Part shown: piece by piece, positions 1 through 11,637 of the stretch
How the letters are laid out: every line of letters begins with the position of its first letter
Position numbering within the stretch: position 1 is the first letter of the stretch
DNA from: Silurus meridionalis
Lineage: Eukaryota > Chordata > Actinopteri > Siluriformes > Siluridae
Length of the DNA: 64,000 nucleotides
Direction: 5' to 3'
Assembly: GCF_014805685.1 (NCBI RefSeq)
Contig: NC_060896.1
Span: forward strand, 11,616,889 to 11,680,888
Notes under the pieces: generated by a model
What the model was told of the DNA's origin: nothing
Seen by the model: only the letters and a program-made list of their open reading frames with translations
The model's database searches: none
Made by a program: the position numbers and the translations under genes

Positions 1-53
1 AAAGCATTCTTAGTTCCTACATTCTTACAGCATTTTTTGCTTTTACACAGTAC

Positions 54-56
<3 letters not shown>

Positions 57-97
<41 letters not shown>
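57..97. repeat. (GT)n microsatellite
   Basis: An almost pure GT run of about 20 units that ends in GC/AC variants. Simple sequence, no coding content. Confidence 0.97.
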
Positions 98-100
<3 letters not shown>

Positions 101-104
101 ACAG

Positions 105-1430
105 GTGCGTGTGCAATTTGTAATATAAAAAAAGCACTAAACAATTCTACTTTCACTTGTATAAAATTCGTATACACCATTTTATGTATGTAATGTATGA
201 GACCAAGCATACGCAGGTGCTAGTTATGGATTTTATGAAAATCCACCCAGTCAAAGAAAACAAAAGGGCTGGTCGATACTCAGAACAATAGACAGGCGTT
301 AGGCAAGGCCATTGGCAAACCTGCATAAAAGTAAGCAAGATAAATAAGAAAACAAGAAACAGGCAGGGTCAAAACAATGAAGCAAAACCATAGAAAGCCA
401 AAGGCTAAGTAAAATTGACAAGTGCAATGTTGGAACAAGATTTTGCAAAGATGGTTTGTTTTGCTGAGTTATTTTTAGTGATTTATAGTGTGGGTGATTG
501 TGAACACATCTAGCCAACACAATCAGTAATCTAGAGATCTTTGAACAAGCATCATGTTTGTTTATGTTCATGATTGATAATTATGTGACAGGATCATGGG
601 CTGGGGATTATGGGATATGTAATCCGCAAATATGGGATTGTCAGAATATTTTGAATACTTATAAGAAAAACAGTGAAACTAATAATCACATATGTGAACA
701 GAAATAATTAAAAGTTAACCCTGAAAGTGGTATTGCACCTCCTGCTGCATCATGCATACACTGACAACTACATAAAAAAGACATCTTAGTTCAGTATTTT
801 ATTTGAGCTTTTTTTTCTTCATTTGCATGAATTTAAATATCTGAGTTATCATTCTAAATTACATAAAATGAAATGGTTTTACTACAAATAGCATTACATA
901 CAATCTAAACCATTTAACCATTAAAAAACATTCCCTTATTGTTTATATTAGGTAGTTATTGTGTTTGTGCAAATTATTAAATCACTGTCATAAAAACAAA
1001 CACACACAAAGAAAAAATAAAACCAATAATTGAATCTGTGTTTATTAATGTTTAATGGTCCCTACTGGTGTCTAGTAAATACCGACATGTTTTCTATGCA
1101 TTGCACAATGGTGTTCATTTGGTCCCTACACATAACATGGCACAAACAGAATAAAAAAAAAAGACCAGTGGAGGCCTACTGGGACCATTACAGGTTCAAA
1201 AAAAACCATTACAATTCATATTATAACCATATTTTTAAGCAGGGGTTGATACAATTGAGAATCTTTTCAGCATCAGCCACCACAAAAATCATTTAGAGAA
1301 TATTGAGTTGGTGATAATTGTAATGAAAAATTTATTTACTATACGTTAACTTATGAAACAACTGATCATGGGTGAAAAATAAGGTGTCTCATGATAAGAG
1401 GGAATTGTACGTCTTGTTTTATATCTCTTG
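105..1430. other. Unassigned AT-rich intergenic DNA
   Basis: No recognisable gene or repeat. The short open frames here are scattered on both strands and show no family motif. It contains only A-rich and T-rich stretches. Confidence 0.6.

Positions 1431-1431
<1 letters not shown>

Positions 1432-1498
<67 letters not shown>
1432..1498. repeat. (CA)n microsatellite
   Basis: About 33 CA units with one interruption (AAAC). On the minus strand it produces a false open frame made of repeated Cys-Val. Confidence 0.97.
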
Positions 1499-1499
<1 letters not shown>

Positions 1500-2027
1500 T
1501 GCAAGCCTTCTTTAGTGCAGTTGCTATATAAAGTGTTAAAGAAATTCTACTGCAGGGCAGACCTCCAATCCATTTCATTGGGGTACAAACTCTAACATCA
1601 ACTGTAAAATTACTTTGTAAGCTCTTTTTGTAATAAATATTTAAAGATGGGGTTTGTTTTAGCATATTTAGTATAATTCCACAACATATATAACGGGCTA
1701 TTTTGAAATTTTTTTTTGTGTGCACAATCAAACATTATTTATATCTTCTCTTTTTACCCATTCTTCCAAATCTCCAGAACATCTGGCATTTTTGCAGCAT
1801 AATAGGTTTGTTTAGAGTTTGCACTTCACCAGTCAGTAGCTCACAAAATAAATACACAAAACACACCATGTATTTGAGTAAGTTCTGAGCCAAATGGTTT
1901 GTCGTTGCAATCAAATCACACAAGAGTTCGGTTGGAGCTGAACCGAGACCACCTCATTTACAAGATCCTGGACCAGATGTTTCACTCTGCATTAAAGCAT
2001 TGTTTTCACCTGCATGCTTTAAAAGAC

Positions 2028-2215
2028 CTCAGCAGTGTTGGTTCAGTGGTTAGCAGCTCTAGACTACAGCTCAAAGTTTGTGATTTCACACTAATTCAAA
2101 CAAGCTCAAATCCCAACACAGCCATGGCTGGATTCTTGAGCAAGACCTTTAGCCCTTGACTGCTCAGTTATATAAATCACTTTAAATAAAAGTGTTAGCC
2201 AAATAAACAAAATGT
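2028..2215 (+). repeat. tRNA-derived SINE remnant (plus orientation)
   Basis: The head reads like a degraded tRNA A-box region (TTCAGTGGTTAGCAGCTC). It is followed by the body phrase TTGAGCAAGACCTTTAGCCC and by a tail resembling the fish motif 'CGCTCTGGATAAGAGTGTCTGCCAAAT' in decayed form (AAATAAAAGTGTTAGCCAAAT), ending A-rich. The same body or tail recurs near 4.85, 9.73, 19.3 and 22.5 kb. Family assignment is from memory. Confidence 0.65.
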
Positions 2216-2648
2216 AAACGAAAAGCTTGATACAACCTCACCAATTATTACAGATGAGAAAGCCCTTAAATGTACTTTATTTTATTTTACAAAAGATAAT
2301 TTTTGTCTTCCTTAAATGTATTTTGCATCACGATATATATCATTACACCTGTTCTCACGAGTGTGACCCAATATAAGCTTTAAGGATACATTTAGAAAAT
2401 ACCAAAAGAGCTTTAAAGGAGGATGTTAGTGAAAATGGTAATAGTTTTTTTCAACTAAGTCTTTTTCTGCTTCTCATTTAGAAACTGTAAAAATTAATTA
2501 ATAAATTAATAAATTAAAACACTGCCCAGCAGCCGTTGCCTGATTAACATAGATCCCTGTTTAGAAATTTGTAAACTTGCTTTTAAAATTTATAAAAAAC
2601 TTTAACCTGTGGTGTAGTTGATGGAAATTACCGCAAAACTGTAGAAAA

Positions 2649-2650
<2 letters not shown>
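2216..2650. other. Unassigned AT-rich spacer
   Basis: Nothing recognisable apart from a short AATT/AATA-rich stretch at about 2490-2520. Confidence 0.5.
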
Positions 2651-2712
<62 letters not shown>

Positions 2713-2800
2713 ATGCGTGCGTGTGTGTGTATATATACATACAAACATACATACATACATGCATACAGACATACATACAGATATACACACATATACACCA
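2651..2800. repeat. (GT)n followed by (CATA)n compound microsatellite
   Basis: About 29 GT units (2651-2710) followed by TATG/CATA tetranucleotide variants to about 2797. All open frames over this interval are artefacts of simple sequence. Confidence 0.95.
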
Positions 2801-2811
2801 GACAGACAACA

Positions 2812-3150
2812 TTATGGGCACTGATCAGGCATAACATTATGACCACCTGCCTAATATTGTGTTGGTCCTCCTTTTGTGGGCAAAACAGTCCTGACCCGTC
2901 AAGCATTAACAGCATTAACTTCTTCAGCAATTTGAGTTACAGGAGCTCAACTGTTGGATCAGACCACACAGGCCAGACTTCTCTCCCCACATGCATTAAT
3001 GAGCATCTCCAGTCTCCAGTTTAACACTGTTCCTTTCTTGGACCACTTTTAATAGACACTGACCACTGCAGACCGGGAACATCCCACATGAGCTACAGTT
3101 TTGGAGATGCTGTGACTCAGTCATCTAGCCATCACAATTCTGCATTAGGT
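2812..3150 (-). mobile_element. Internally deleted Tc1-like transposon, family with 'TTATGACCACCTGCCTAATA' end
   Basis: The left part (about 2832-2900: TTATGACCACCTGCCTAATA, then 'CAAAACAGTCCTGACCCGTC') matches my memory of the 3' coding end and terminal region of a common fish Tc1-like element read from the minus strand. At about 2900 it jumps to 'AGCATTAACTTCTTCAGC', which belongs to the N-terminal helix-turn-helix part of the same transposase (through 'CATCTAGCCATCACAATT' at about 3145). The catalytic middle is missing and the right terminal repeat is not seen. What remains is a MITE-like remnant that cannot encode transposase. The DNA is direct observation; the comparison is recall. Confidence 0.7.
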
Positions 3151-3159
3151 GCTTTACAA

Positions 3160-3527
3160 TTTGCAGGCTATATAGAGTTTTTCGATCTTTGACAACCTGA
3201 AATTTGGCTACATCATATGATACACTATATGCACTCTAGGGACAAGTGTTCCCCCAATTGTCACCCAGAGTAACACAATTATTTTTTTTGAACATTAATT
3301 CCTACTGTACTGTATTTACTCCTGATTATTGACAGAAAGTCTTCAGTACTTAAAATTCCTTGCTTAAAATACCAATACTATTACCCAAATGTACATCCAC
3401 ACCTTTTAATCTCCAATGCAGGAAACCATTATTATCTCAGTGTTTGCTGAAATTACTCCTCTAATTAGGTATATGATTAACTCAATTAGCAAAACAAGCA
3501 AAATAGGCATCAACAAACAAAAATCAA
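3160..3527. other. Unassigned spacer
   Basis: AT-rich single-copy-looking DNA with no feature I can support. Confidence 0.5.
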
Positions 3528-3562
3528 CACACACACACACAGACACACACACACACACACAC
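3528..3562. repeat. (CA)n microsatellite
   Basis: About 16 CA units interrupted by one GA. Confidence 0.95.
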
Positions 3563-3703
3563 AATTAACTGAATTAACTGTAAAGGGCATTTTACTTGAA
3601 ATAAATATTTGAAAAGTTAAATAATGCATATCATCGAAAGAATAGTTAGGTATGGACATATATACGCCTAGTAAAATGTTAAAAGAAATATTAAAATTAA
3701 GAA

Positions 3704-3708
<5 letters not shown>

Positions 3709-3784
<76 letters not shown>
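3709..3784. repeat. (AT)n microsatellite, about 38 units
   Basis: Uninterrupted AT dinucleotide run. It directly abuts the Tc1-like fragment on its right. Such tracts can extrude cruciforms and often change length. Confidence 0.97.
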
Positions 3785-3787
<3 letters not shown>

Positions 3788-3794
3788 TATTAAC

Positions 3795-4315
3795 TATAAG
3801 CTAGATATATATCACTATTTGGACAACATATTCAGACATCTGAATTTACAGCCATATGTGGTTCTTTCCCAAATGGGAATTGGAGGCATACAATTGTAGG
3901 ATGTCTTTGGATGTGGTAGCACTTTTCAGCAAGTAGCAAAACTTGGTAGCAAGTTTTTACATCACTAGAAGAACTAGGAGATCCAAACTTGTTCCAGTAT
4001 GTTCATACTGTTCCAGTATGCAATATGCTTTACATGGATTGAATTGGAAGGTCTTGAGTCGCAAATTTAGAGCTCTATTCAAAGCTATTGAACACCTTTT
4101 GGGATAAACTGGAATGCTGACTGCACCCCAGGCTTTCTTACTCTATTTTTTTCTAACACAGTTGTGGCTGATGGAGCACAGACCTCACAAGCACACTACA
4201 AACTCTAGTGCACCATCTTCTCAGAAGAGTGAAGGAGATTAAATGTGAAATGGGATGTTAGATTTTGGGTTATGGTCAAGTGTCCACAAATGTTTGTCCA
4301 TGTAGTGAATATAAG
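3795..4315 (+). mobile_element. Degraded Tc1-like non-autonomous transposon
   Basis: The right half retains the C-terminal transposase region in plus orientation: a decayed 'AAAGCTATTGAACACCTTTT' equals the (N)PIEHLW catalytic Glu motif of Tc1 transposases (about 4077-4100), followed by 'AACTGGAATGCTGACTGCAC'. The end 'GTGTCCACAAATGTTTGTCC' resembles the family terminus ending near 4310. The left half (3830-3990) contains 'ATATGTGGTTCTTTCCCAAA', matching the same family. Several stops and indels are present, so no protein is made. Related copies lie at 25.2 kb (opposite strand) and 61.9 kb. Confidence 0.65.
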
Positions 4316-4795
4316 TTTGTTTTTGTTGATGTTAAAAAAAAAAAAAATGTGTGAAATATTTTTTTTAGGTTAGTTCACTTGTGCATTATATAGATAATCA
4401 CTTTTTTTGGTGTATATAATTTTTCACCTCTTTATAGAAGCTAACAAAATAAATAATTACATGAAGATAATTTTAAGTCTCATTTAGTAATACTGGGGTA
4501 ATTATTTACTTTTATTGAAAAAAAAAAAACAAATTGTAAAAACATTTACACTCTAATTTCAACATTAAATATGCGCTGTGCTTAAACAGTAACCAAAATT
4601 AGACATGGCTTGTAGCAGCAGGGCCACTATCTATAAAAATAGTACACTCTTAACCTTTATCGGTGTGATATAAAGTAGGATAAGTAATTAGCATTGCTAA
4701 TTAAGTGACCCATTCAAACCTCTTCAAACTTGGCAAATGTTTTGTCCAAAATGGTTTACATTTTAAATAGGGTACATCTGTAGCATAGATGGAAA
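4316..4795. other. Unassigned AT-rich spacer
   Basis: Several A and T homopolymers; nothing else recognisable. Confidence 0.5.
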
Positions 4796-4797
4796 TA

Positions 4798-4935
4798 GAA
4801 AGAAATCTGCATAGAGAAATTATAGTCTTTGCTCAAAGGCCCAACAGTATTCTCTGGAAACCCAGGAATTTTAACTAATAATCTTTCTATTGCTACCTCA
4901 GAATTCTGAACACTGAGCCACCACTGCCCCCTAGT
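4798..4935 (-). repeat. tRNA-derived SINE remnant (minus orientation)
   Basis: Read on the minus strand from 4935 it begins GGGGCAGTGGTGGCTCAGTG, an A-box-like tRNA head, and continues to 'TTGGGCCTTTGAGCAAAG', the body phrase shared with the copies at 2.1 and 22.5 kb. Decayed, with no obvious tail repeat. Confidence 0.65.
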
Positions 4936-4939
4936 TCTG

Positions 4940-5630
4940 ACTGCTTATAGTCAGTGATCTTATCTAGCAAGCTGCAAAATGTCATCAATTTCTATAAGCT
5001 GTCTCACATATAAGAGTATAAGTGTAGTGCACTTAATAAAAGGAAATAAGCTGCAGTCCATGCAGAACAATGACAGTATCCATCGCTGTTACCAGAAAAA
5101 AACTGACGAGATTTTTCCCATCAACTATTTTTCAAAGCGGATGAAATGTGCTTTTTTTGTGGACCAGAATTGCCTAGTGAAAGTAGTAATATAATAATTA
5201 AAGAACATAAATTAGGTAACAGGATATTATGCCTCATTAAAGCTTCTCAAGCAAACAGGTGTAAGAGTTGAAAAGTTTCAGAATATAAATTTAATTAAAC
5301 TGGGTAGAAATTAAGTAGGCTACTGCAATTTATTATATTTTAAGGCAATTATCAACTAAATTTTTTTTTTGTCTGTGACCTGAATTAGCAGTCCAAATTA
5401 TATTCTTAATATTTTCATGTCTTTATATTCTGTATAATGTAGTGCTGTATTGTACCATGTTGTTATTGTGTTAGTCACATCTATAAGTAACACTGATATT
5501 TATGACTCAAGGTTATCTGATTATTTGGTCAAATTACAAAGATTTATCCTGATTTTATCATTCAGATTTAATCATTTAGAAAATAATAATTGAAAAAACT
5601 TTAAGATCTTTAAGGCTATAAAAAGATCGG
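4940..5630. other. Unassigned AT-rich spacer
   Basis: No gene or repeat family recognised. A short open frame at 4979-5194 shows no domain and is probably chance. Confidence 0.5.
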
Positions 5631-5634
5631 TAAC

Positions 5635-6118
5635 ACCCTGAAGCTTAGTTGGAGGTTATCCAAGACAAGTTCCACTCTGAACAGGCTTTGCAACGGTTGA
5701 TCAAAGAAGTTGAGTCCTCGTGCTGTGCATCAGGTGTGGAAGCTTTTTTAAAAAACAGACATAGTCATTGTTCCAGAAGGAGACCTGTTCGAAAGCTGTT
5801 TGCTGAAGACAACCTGTCCAAGAGCATAAATTACTGAATCTATGTCCTTTTGTCTAATGAGACTAGAATAAACTTGTTCGGCTCAGATGATGTCCAGTAT
5901 GTGTGATGGTGGTGGTAGCATCATGGTCTGGGGCTGCACGAGTGCTACTGGTACTGGGGAGCGGTTAATTGAGGGAAACATGTATTCCAACATGTACTGA
6001 GACATTCTGAAGCAGAACATGATGCCCTTCCTTCAGAAACTGGGCAGAATGACAGTTTTTCAACATAATAACGACCCAAAAACACAGCAAGTTGACAACT
6101 GCGGAGGAAGCTGAAGGT
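5635..6118 (+). pseudogene. Tc1-like transposase fragment, inactive
   Basis: Plus-strand translation between about 5900 and 6075 gives a decayed DDE-transposase segment: DGGGSIMVWGCTSATGTGRL, then a stretch ending FLQKLGRMTVFQHNNDPKT. Tc1 transposases carry the second catalytic Asp in the (Q)HDNDPKH motif; here that position reads Asn (H-N-N-D, about 6062-6073). The upstream part (5649-5835) is a rearranged piece, and stops and frameshifts break the frame. The C-terminal Glu region is absent because the fragment ends at a palindrome at about 6131. It is a dead remnant. It probably belongs to the family whose terminus also survives near 44.4 kb (by recall). Confidence 0.72.
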
Positions 6119-6130
6119 GATGGAGAGATT

Positions 6131-6252
6131 TGCAGATTTGCAGGTGAAATTGTACAAAATTTTTAATTTATTTTTTAACTCTGGATGATTGACACATCTA
6201 GAGTGAAAAATAGACATTTTAAATTTTGTACAATTACACCTGCAAATCTGTG
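6131..6252. repeat. Long imperfect palindrome (about 55-bp arms)
   Basis: The left arm (6135-6187, beginning GATTTGCAGGTGAAATTGTA) is the inverse complement of the right arm (6196-6248, ending CAATTACACCTGCAAATC) apart from a handful of mismatches, around a centre of about 8 bp. The outer 12 bp pair perfectly. It sits at the truncated end of the Tc1-like fragment. It could be a small foldback transposon or a terminal-repeat dimer. Confidence 0.85.
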
Positions 6253-6254
6253 GT

Positions 6255-6820
6255 GTAAAGATATGTATACAGATCAAATCAATTATACAAAATTTACCTA
6301 ATGCCATTTTTCCCCATTAGCTTGTGGTAGACTAGTACCCAAAAATAATACATCCTTTAGTAGTGCTGCAAATTAAGGCTACCAGCTACATAGAAGCAGG
6401 TGTTAGAATGCAGTTTGAGTGTCTGAGTCAGCTATGCAATTAATGTGCCTTCCTGTTAACACAGTATATAAATACACTGTGGCTAAGCAGAGCTGTTCTG
6501 GTTGGAGTTTTCTCCTACATAATCACTATGACCTCAATATACAGGGAACTGGCATTCCTGAATGATTTACAGAGTGTCAAAATGATGCAAACTGTGTGCC
6601 ATTATCCACCTGAACACAAAATTGATGTAGGTGGTGTCTTTCACCATTAAAAAAAGCCCATGGCATATTTATAGGAAAAGTTAAAAAAGGGGAAAAACAG
6701 AGAAAAGTTGCAAATCATTTATCAATTGTATTTGTATTCAGCTTTAAAGTCAGAATCCAGCATTGGATTGTTAAGTAATATACCTAATGGTTTGCTAAAA
6801 TGTTTGTAGCATTTTATAAT
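6255..6820. other. Unassigned spacer
   Basis: No recognisable feature. Confidence 0.5.
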
Positions 6821-6827
6821 CAATGTA

Positions 6828-7665
6828 CAACACCAATTCCAAAGAAGTTGGGACACTGTGTAAAATGTAAATGACGCAAAATGCAGTGATTTGCAAATGG
6901 TAATTTTATATTTGTTGGCTATATATTTGACAGGGCCATGTTTACCACTGGGTTTTGAAAGAAGGAATGTCTTCCCATTTGTGTTTAATACAGGATTCTA
7001 CCTGCAGTCCAGGGTCTTTTTTGTCATATTTTTCATTCATGATATGCCAGATGTTTTCAATTAGTGGAAGATCTGGACTATAAGCAGGCTAGTTCAGCAC
7101 TCAGACTTTTCTACTACAAAGCCATTTACTCTAATAAGTGCAGTATGTGGTTTAGCATTGTCTTGACAAATTATGCGTCTATACCTTTCAGCATTAATGG
7201 TCTCTTTCCAGATGTGCAAGCTGCCTATTCTATAGGCACTTATACACACCTATACCATCAGAGATGAAAGCTTATGAACTGAACACTGCTAACAAGCCAT
7301 ATGCTCTCTCTTTACTTTAATCTGGAGGATGAGGTGCACATGGTTTCCAAAAAAAATGTCATATTTAGATTTGTCTCACGATGGAACAATTTTCCACTTT
7401 GACTCAATCCATTTTAAATTAGCTTTGGCCCAGAGAAGATGGCAGCATTTCTATATCATGTTCACATATGGCTTCTTCTTTGCATAAAAGAGCTTTCATT
7501 TTTGGATGGTACAGCCAACTGTGTTCACAGACAGTCATTGTTTGCAAGTGTTTCTGACCGTTCCATACAGCTTTCACACAGAGATTTCTCTAGATTTTCT
7601 GAAACCTTTAATATTGCTGTAGATTGTTAGATATTCAAAGTATTCGCAATTTGATATTAAGGGTT
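6828..7665 (-). pseudogene. Degraded Tc1-like transposon with 'AGTTGGGACACTGTGTAAAA' terminus
   Basis: The left end carries a family terminus (CCAAAGAAGTTGGGACACTG at about 6838). It is followed on the minus strand by scrambled transposase-coding sequence: 'GGGCCATGTTTACCACTGG' (C-terminal stop region, about 6933), 'AGATCTGGACTATAAGCAGG' (about 7069; the SPDLSPIE motif read in reverse), 'CATTAATGGTCTCTTTCCAG' (about 7193) and 'TTGGCCCAGAGAAGATGGCA' (about 7426). The order agrees with a fish Tc1-like transposase from C-terminus to N-terminus. There are many stops and indels and no intact frame. Assignment is recall plus motif order. Confidence 0.7.
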
Positions 7666-7827
7666 CTTGATCAGGACTTGACCTCTCCTACCACTGTCTG
7701 AAACAATTGTTCAAGTTAGAGTTTATAAAAGCTGCTTTTGCCATCTGGAGTTGGTCCGGCTTAAAAAGATGGCCAAATTCTGCCAGATACAGTTCTGCTG
7801 CATTCTGTCTTGGTTGAGGTATTCTGA

Positions 7828-8251
7828 CAAAGTAAAGATCCAAGAGAGCAGGAAGTGGATGCAAATGCAATACTTTATTTGTAAAAACAAACAAGAGATA
7901 ACCAAACACAAAGGAACAAAGAAATAGGCTAAGACTTAGTAACGTTTATGGATCTTTACAAGTTGGGGGAAAAAACCAAACAAACAACAAAAATACAAGA
8001 TTACAGGAAACACCACTCACTTACATAGTATTTAGTTAGATAATACCTTAACAAAGAACAGCAGAAAACATGGACCAGGACCATAGTGTTGCTTATGAGT
8101 AAAACAGGCGTGCAATATTAACTCAAGAAAGGGAAGTGACATCAAAAGTCTGCAGATGGTGTGCTCTGGAGGCTTAAAGAGGAATAGTCAGAGACAGGTC
8201 AGACAAGGGTACCCTCTGGTGTTCTGGAGGGAGAATTTTTAGGATTACCAT

Positions 8252-8253
<2 letters not shown>
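7828..8253 (-). mobile_element. Probable solo LTR of a gypsy-type element
   Basis: In minus orientation the block starts with a TCTCCCTCCAGAACACCAGA-like phrase, typical of fish gypsy LTRs. It contains an AATAAA signal (rc of 7874-7880 region 'ACTTTATTTG') and ends near 'CTTTGTCAGAATACC'. No coding sequence lies beside it, and the (TA)n array abuts its 5' side. I cannot see a clean target duplication, so its limits are approximate. Confidence 0.45.

Positions 8254-8327
<74 letters not shown>
8254..8327. repeat. (TA)n microsatellite, about 37 units
   Basis: Uninterrupted TA run adjoining the probable LTR. Confidence 0.97.
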
Positions 8328-8329
<2 letters not shown>

Positions 8330-8370
8330 AAGAAGAAGAAGAAAAAGAAGAAGAAGAAGAAAAAAGAGGT
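8328..8370. repeat. (GAA)n-rich tract
   Basis: GAAGAAGAAGAAAAAGAAG-type trinucleotide repeat immediately after the TA array; compound microsatellite. Confidence 0.9.
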
Positions 8371-9715
8371 CACTATTTAAATTAGATGTCAGTCAGATAA
8401 TACCTGTATAAAGATTCAATCATTTCTTCAACTCTAGCAAAATTATCAAGTTGATCTACAACAATGCCTTTATCCTACAGTAGCTCAAATTGCAATAGGA
8501 ACGTCTCAAGGTTATTCCTGAAAGGGAACTAGTAATACATGCTAAGAAACACAATCTAATTTGCAGTCCAGGTTATTTACTACTTCAACCAGTGCTTTTA
8601 ATATATCCTGTTTGTTTTGGGGTAACAGTGGTGGACATTTTTCCCATGGTAACTTAATGCTGTACTAAATAATTGGTCCAAATTCCCCAGTGTGAAGCAA
8701 AACAGTGATTCTGATCAGAAGTCAAATATGAAAGAAGAAAGTATGAAGTAGGAGGGTAAAATGCATATACAATTTTATTGTAATGAGTCTAAAATAACCA
8801 TAAATAGCAAATAAACACACTCTTAGCAGGCCTTACGCATTATCAAAGCAAGATCTAATTAGATTACTACAACAAACATTTTGACATTTTTAGGGGAACA
8901 TGTCAAACTTCACCTTCATCCACTTAATAGGTAGTTTAAGTAAAGTTGAAGCCTAAACCTAAATATTGGTAGATGTCTTATTGGGTTTAGACAATACATT
9001 TGAACTACACTGTAATTTTGTGACTCAGCAACGTTATCTTTTGAGTTTACTGAATTGAGTGTAACTAATACTGCCACAAAAGGTTGTAAATTTATTGACA
9101 AAATAGTTCACTGAAAGGCACAATATATGGCAACACATGTAAATGGCACCAAATTAATTGCAAAAACGGCTTGCATCTGCTGCGGATTTATATACATACA
9201 ATATACTCTTATACTCTTATATATACGGCCAGTTATATATAGACAATGCAAAATACCAGTTTATCCTGGCCTGGTTCTAAACAGATATAGAACTAACCCA
9301 GTAAGGTACACTGATGACCCAATATTTACCTTAAATGTGACATACTCAGATCAGAAAAGGTTTAAACAAAATAATCAAAATGACATTTATGAAAAAAACA
9401 CTTTCTGTTTGACTTCTGTGCACACAAGCTGAGGGTGATGTATATGAATCTGGTCAAGGTATATGCTCTTTACATAGCTCCTTATACTATGTGATGATAT
9501 GTTTATTAACGCTGTAACTGCAGCTTGAAAGGTAACTCAGTTCAGCCTCTACAGACGTCATAATAATGTTTGTCAGTATTCCTGGATGCATACCACAGAT
9601 CAACAGAAGTAGATAATTTTATGTAGTGAAATTATGTAGCTTTGTAAAATTCAAGAGTTAGATTTATATTAAGTTTGTAATCTGGCGTACCAGTGTAGAT
9701 TTATTCATTGCTAGA
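8371..9715. other. Unassigned AT-rich intergenic DNA
   Basis: No gene or repeat recognised. An open frame of about 100 codons at 9127-9432 has no family motif and is likely chance. Confidence 0.5.
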
Positions 9716-9727
9716 GACTCAAAGCAC

Positions 9728-9802
9728 TTTGTACGTCGCTCTGGACAAGGGCGCCTGCTAAGTGCCGCAAATGAAAATGTAAATGTAAAATGTAAATGTA
9801 GT
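9728..9802 (+). repeat. SINE/retroposon 3' tail with (AAATGT)n
   Basis: Carries GTCGCTCTGGACAAGGGCGC followed by CTGCTAAGTGCCGCAAATG and an AAATGT-type tail, the best preserved copy in this window of the common fish 3' motif. The upstream body is not clear. Confidence 0.8.
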
Positions 9803-11630
9803 GGTAAATACAAGCAGAACAGATTAAATAAAAAATAATAAAAGTTATGTTTTGCTAATATATATCAAATTGGGTTTTTTTTTTTTAGCCATTTCTAGTC
9901 CATTGTTGCATGTTGTTTTATAGACATGACCCATATGCAGTCTGCTGACTGGAAATGTTTGGTTCCATTAACAGCTGCTTGGCCCAAATTTGTCTAAAAT
10001 CTGCATCAACGATGCTCTTGCCAGGACTACTTCATTACGAGCAAGGCCATCCAACCAAGCATGTTTGACATCAGTGTTTAGATGCAAGTAAAAAAGATAA
10101 TATATCTTTTAGCAGGGAAAATATCTGACTGTATGTATCTGTATGTATTTTCTCTTTAGGAAAGATTTTATGTAGCATATTTACACCAAGTTTAGAATAC
10201 AGACCCATAATGACCCACATAGAGCCTGTTTTTGTCTTTCCCCTGAACTGTAACTTTTGTGAGCAATGTGTGAGTAATTATTCCAACTTGAAATCTAGCT
10301 ACCTAGAAGGGTAAAGGTTAATACATACCTCCTTTTAGACATTTTAATTCAGCCAGTGTATTTTCTTTAAACTATTGTTAATGCTGTATAATTATAGTTC
10401 AGAAGTCATATTTTTATCATGGAAATTATGGAATATATCTGATTATCGCCTGATGATATAGGAAAAAACTTCTGCTGAAAAATCTGTGTTATAACCCTTC
10501 ATAATGTGGTTTGTGGTTTGATATCCCTTCTCTGTGCTTATTAATATAATAATATGTATGGATTGATAATATGCAGAATCGGTACTGCATAGAGGTGTGT
10601 ATGCATTTATTAAAAATCTAAACAAGAGATTGTTATGTATAAAAAAAGTCATTCAAAATTCACATAATTAATAGAAATTAAAATTCATATGTACCATAAT
10701 GCAGCTATAGAATTTGTTAATTAAATATGAGAAAGGATATGCAATATTAAATTTGACTCTTTATTAGGTATTTAGAATCTTTAAATGTGGTTATTAGATA
10801 ATTTAAATAAAATGTTTAGCAAAGCTTAAATTGGAAAATTGTGAGAGGTTACGCATCATATTTTATCCCTTTGTATAGCATCGGTGTTCATTTTTCCTGC
10901 ACCAGACATGGCTATCTTGAAAAAGACTGTGTATAATTACAAAACATAGTATTGTATTTGGAGTAATTCAGCAATTCATGATGTCTAAATATTTTTTTAA
11001 TCTTTGAAAATGTTTCAAACATAATCCTGTATTAACTACTGGGGAAATAAGAGTGAAAGTTTCTGGTTTCAGAAAACAGCTACACCAGGTAAATCCAGTG
11101 ACTGAAAGAGATCGATAAGCACTTAAATGATTTATGTTTTTCTTGATTGATATGCATTTGTATTACCTTGCAGCGGGGTGTGGAAGTTAGATTTAACACT
11201 CTCTTGTCATTATATAGATCAGCCTTGACCATGATTTTAAACATGATCAGCAAAACAAAGACATGCTCAAAGAATTATGTGTTTTTAGTGAAGCCTACAG
11301 GGAATGTATATGTGAAGGGACACAGGTGTATGCTAGGCATTAATTGGTAATACATTTTATTAAAATAAGTTGGTAGTAAATGTTATTAAAGATGAACAAT
11401 ATAATTCTATACATGAAGAGAGCTTAAAATAAATCCTATAACTACTGTCATTATGTTGACATTGTTTTACTGTAAATTCTTTTTTTGTATTTTGTTTTTC
11501 TGTCAAATTAATTGATTGGTGCAAAGAAATAAGAGCATGATTGTAAATGCTGAAATCGAAAATTTTCAAAAATAATGCAGATTTGTATAATGTTGATAGA
11601 AGTACTCATTTCACCACGAGCAGTTCATGT
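9803..11630. other. Unassigned AT-rich intergenic DNA
   Basis: Nothing recognisable; no long open frame. Homopolymers and AT-rich stretches only. Confidence 0.5.
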
Positions 11631-11637
11631 TCATGAA

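Noticed and set aside
1366..1731. 121-codon minus-strand frame with a Cys-Val run
   Set aside because: It is translation of the (CA)n microsatellite with chance extensions.
1925..1950. Small palindrome TTCGGTTGGAGCTGAACCGA as a hairpin gene
   Set aside because: Only seven paired bases and no RNA-gene context.
2561..3024. Several His-Thr and Cys-Val rich frames
   Set aside because: Produced by the (GT)n array in all frames; no real gene.
8254..8370. CRISPR-like regular repetition
   Set aside because: Simple microsatellite without spacers; the genome is eukaryotic. No array in the window has repeat-spacer structure.
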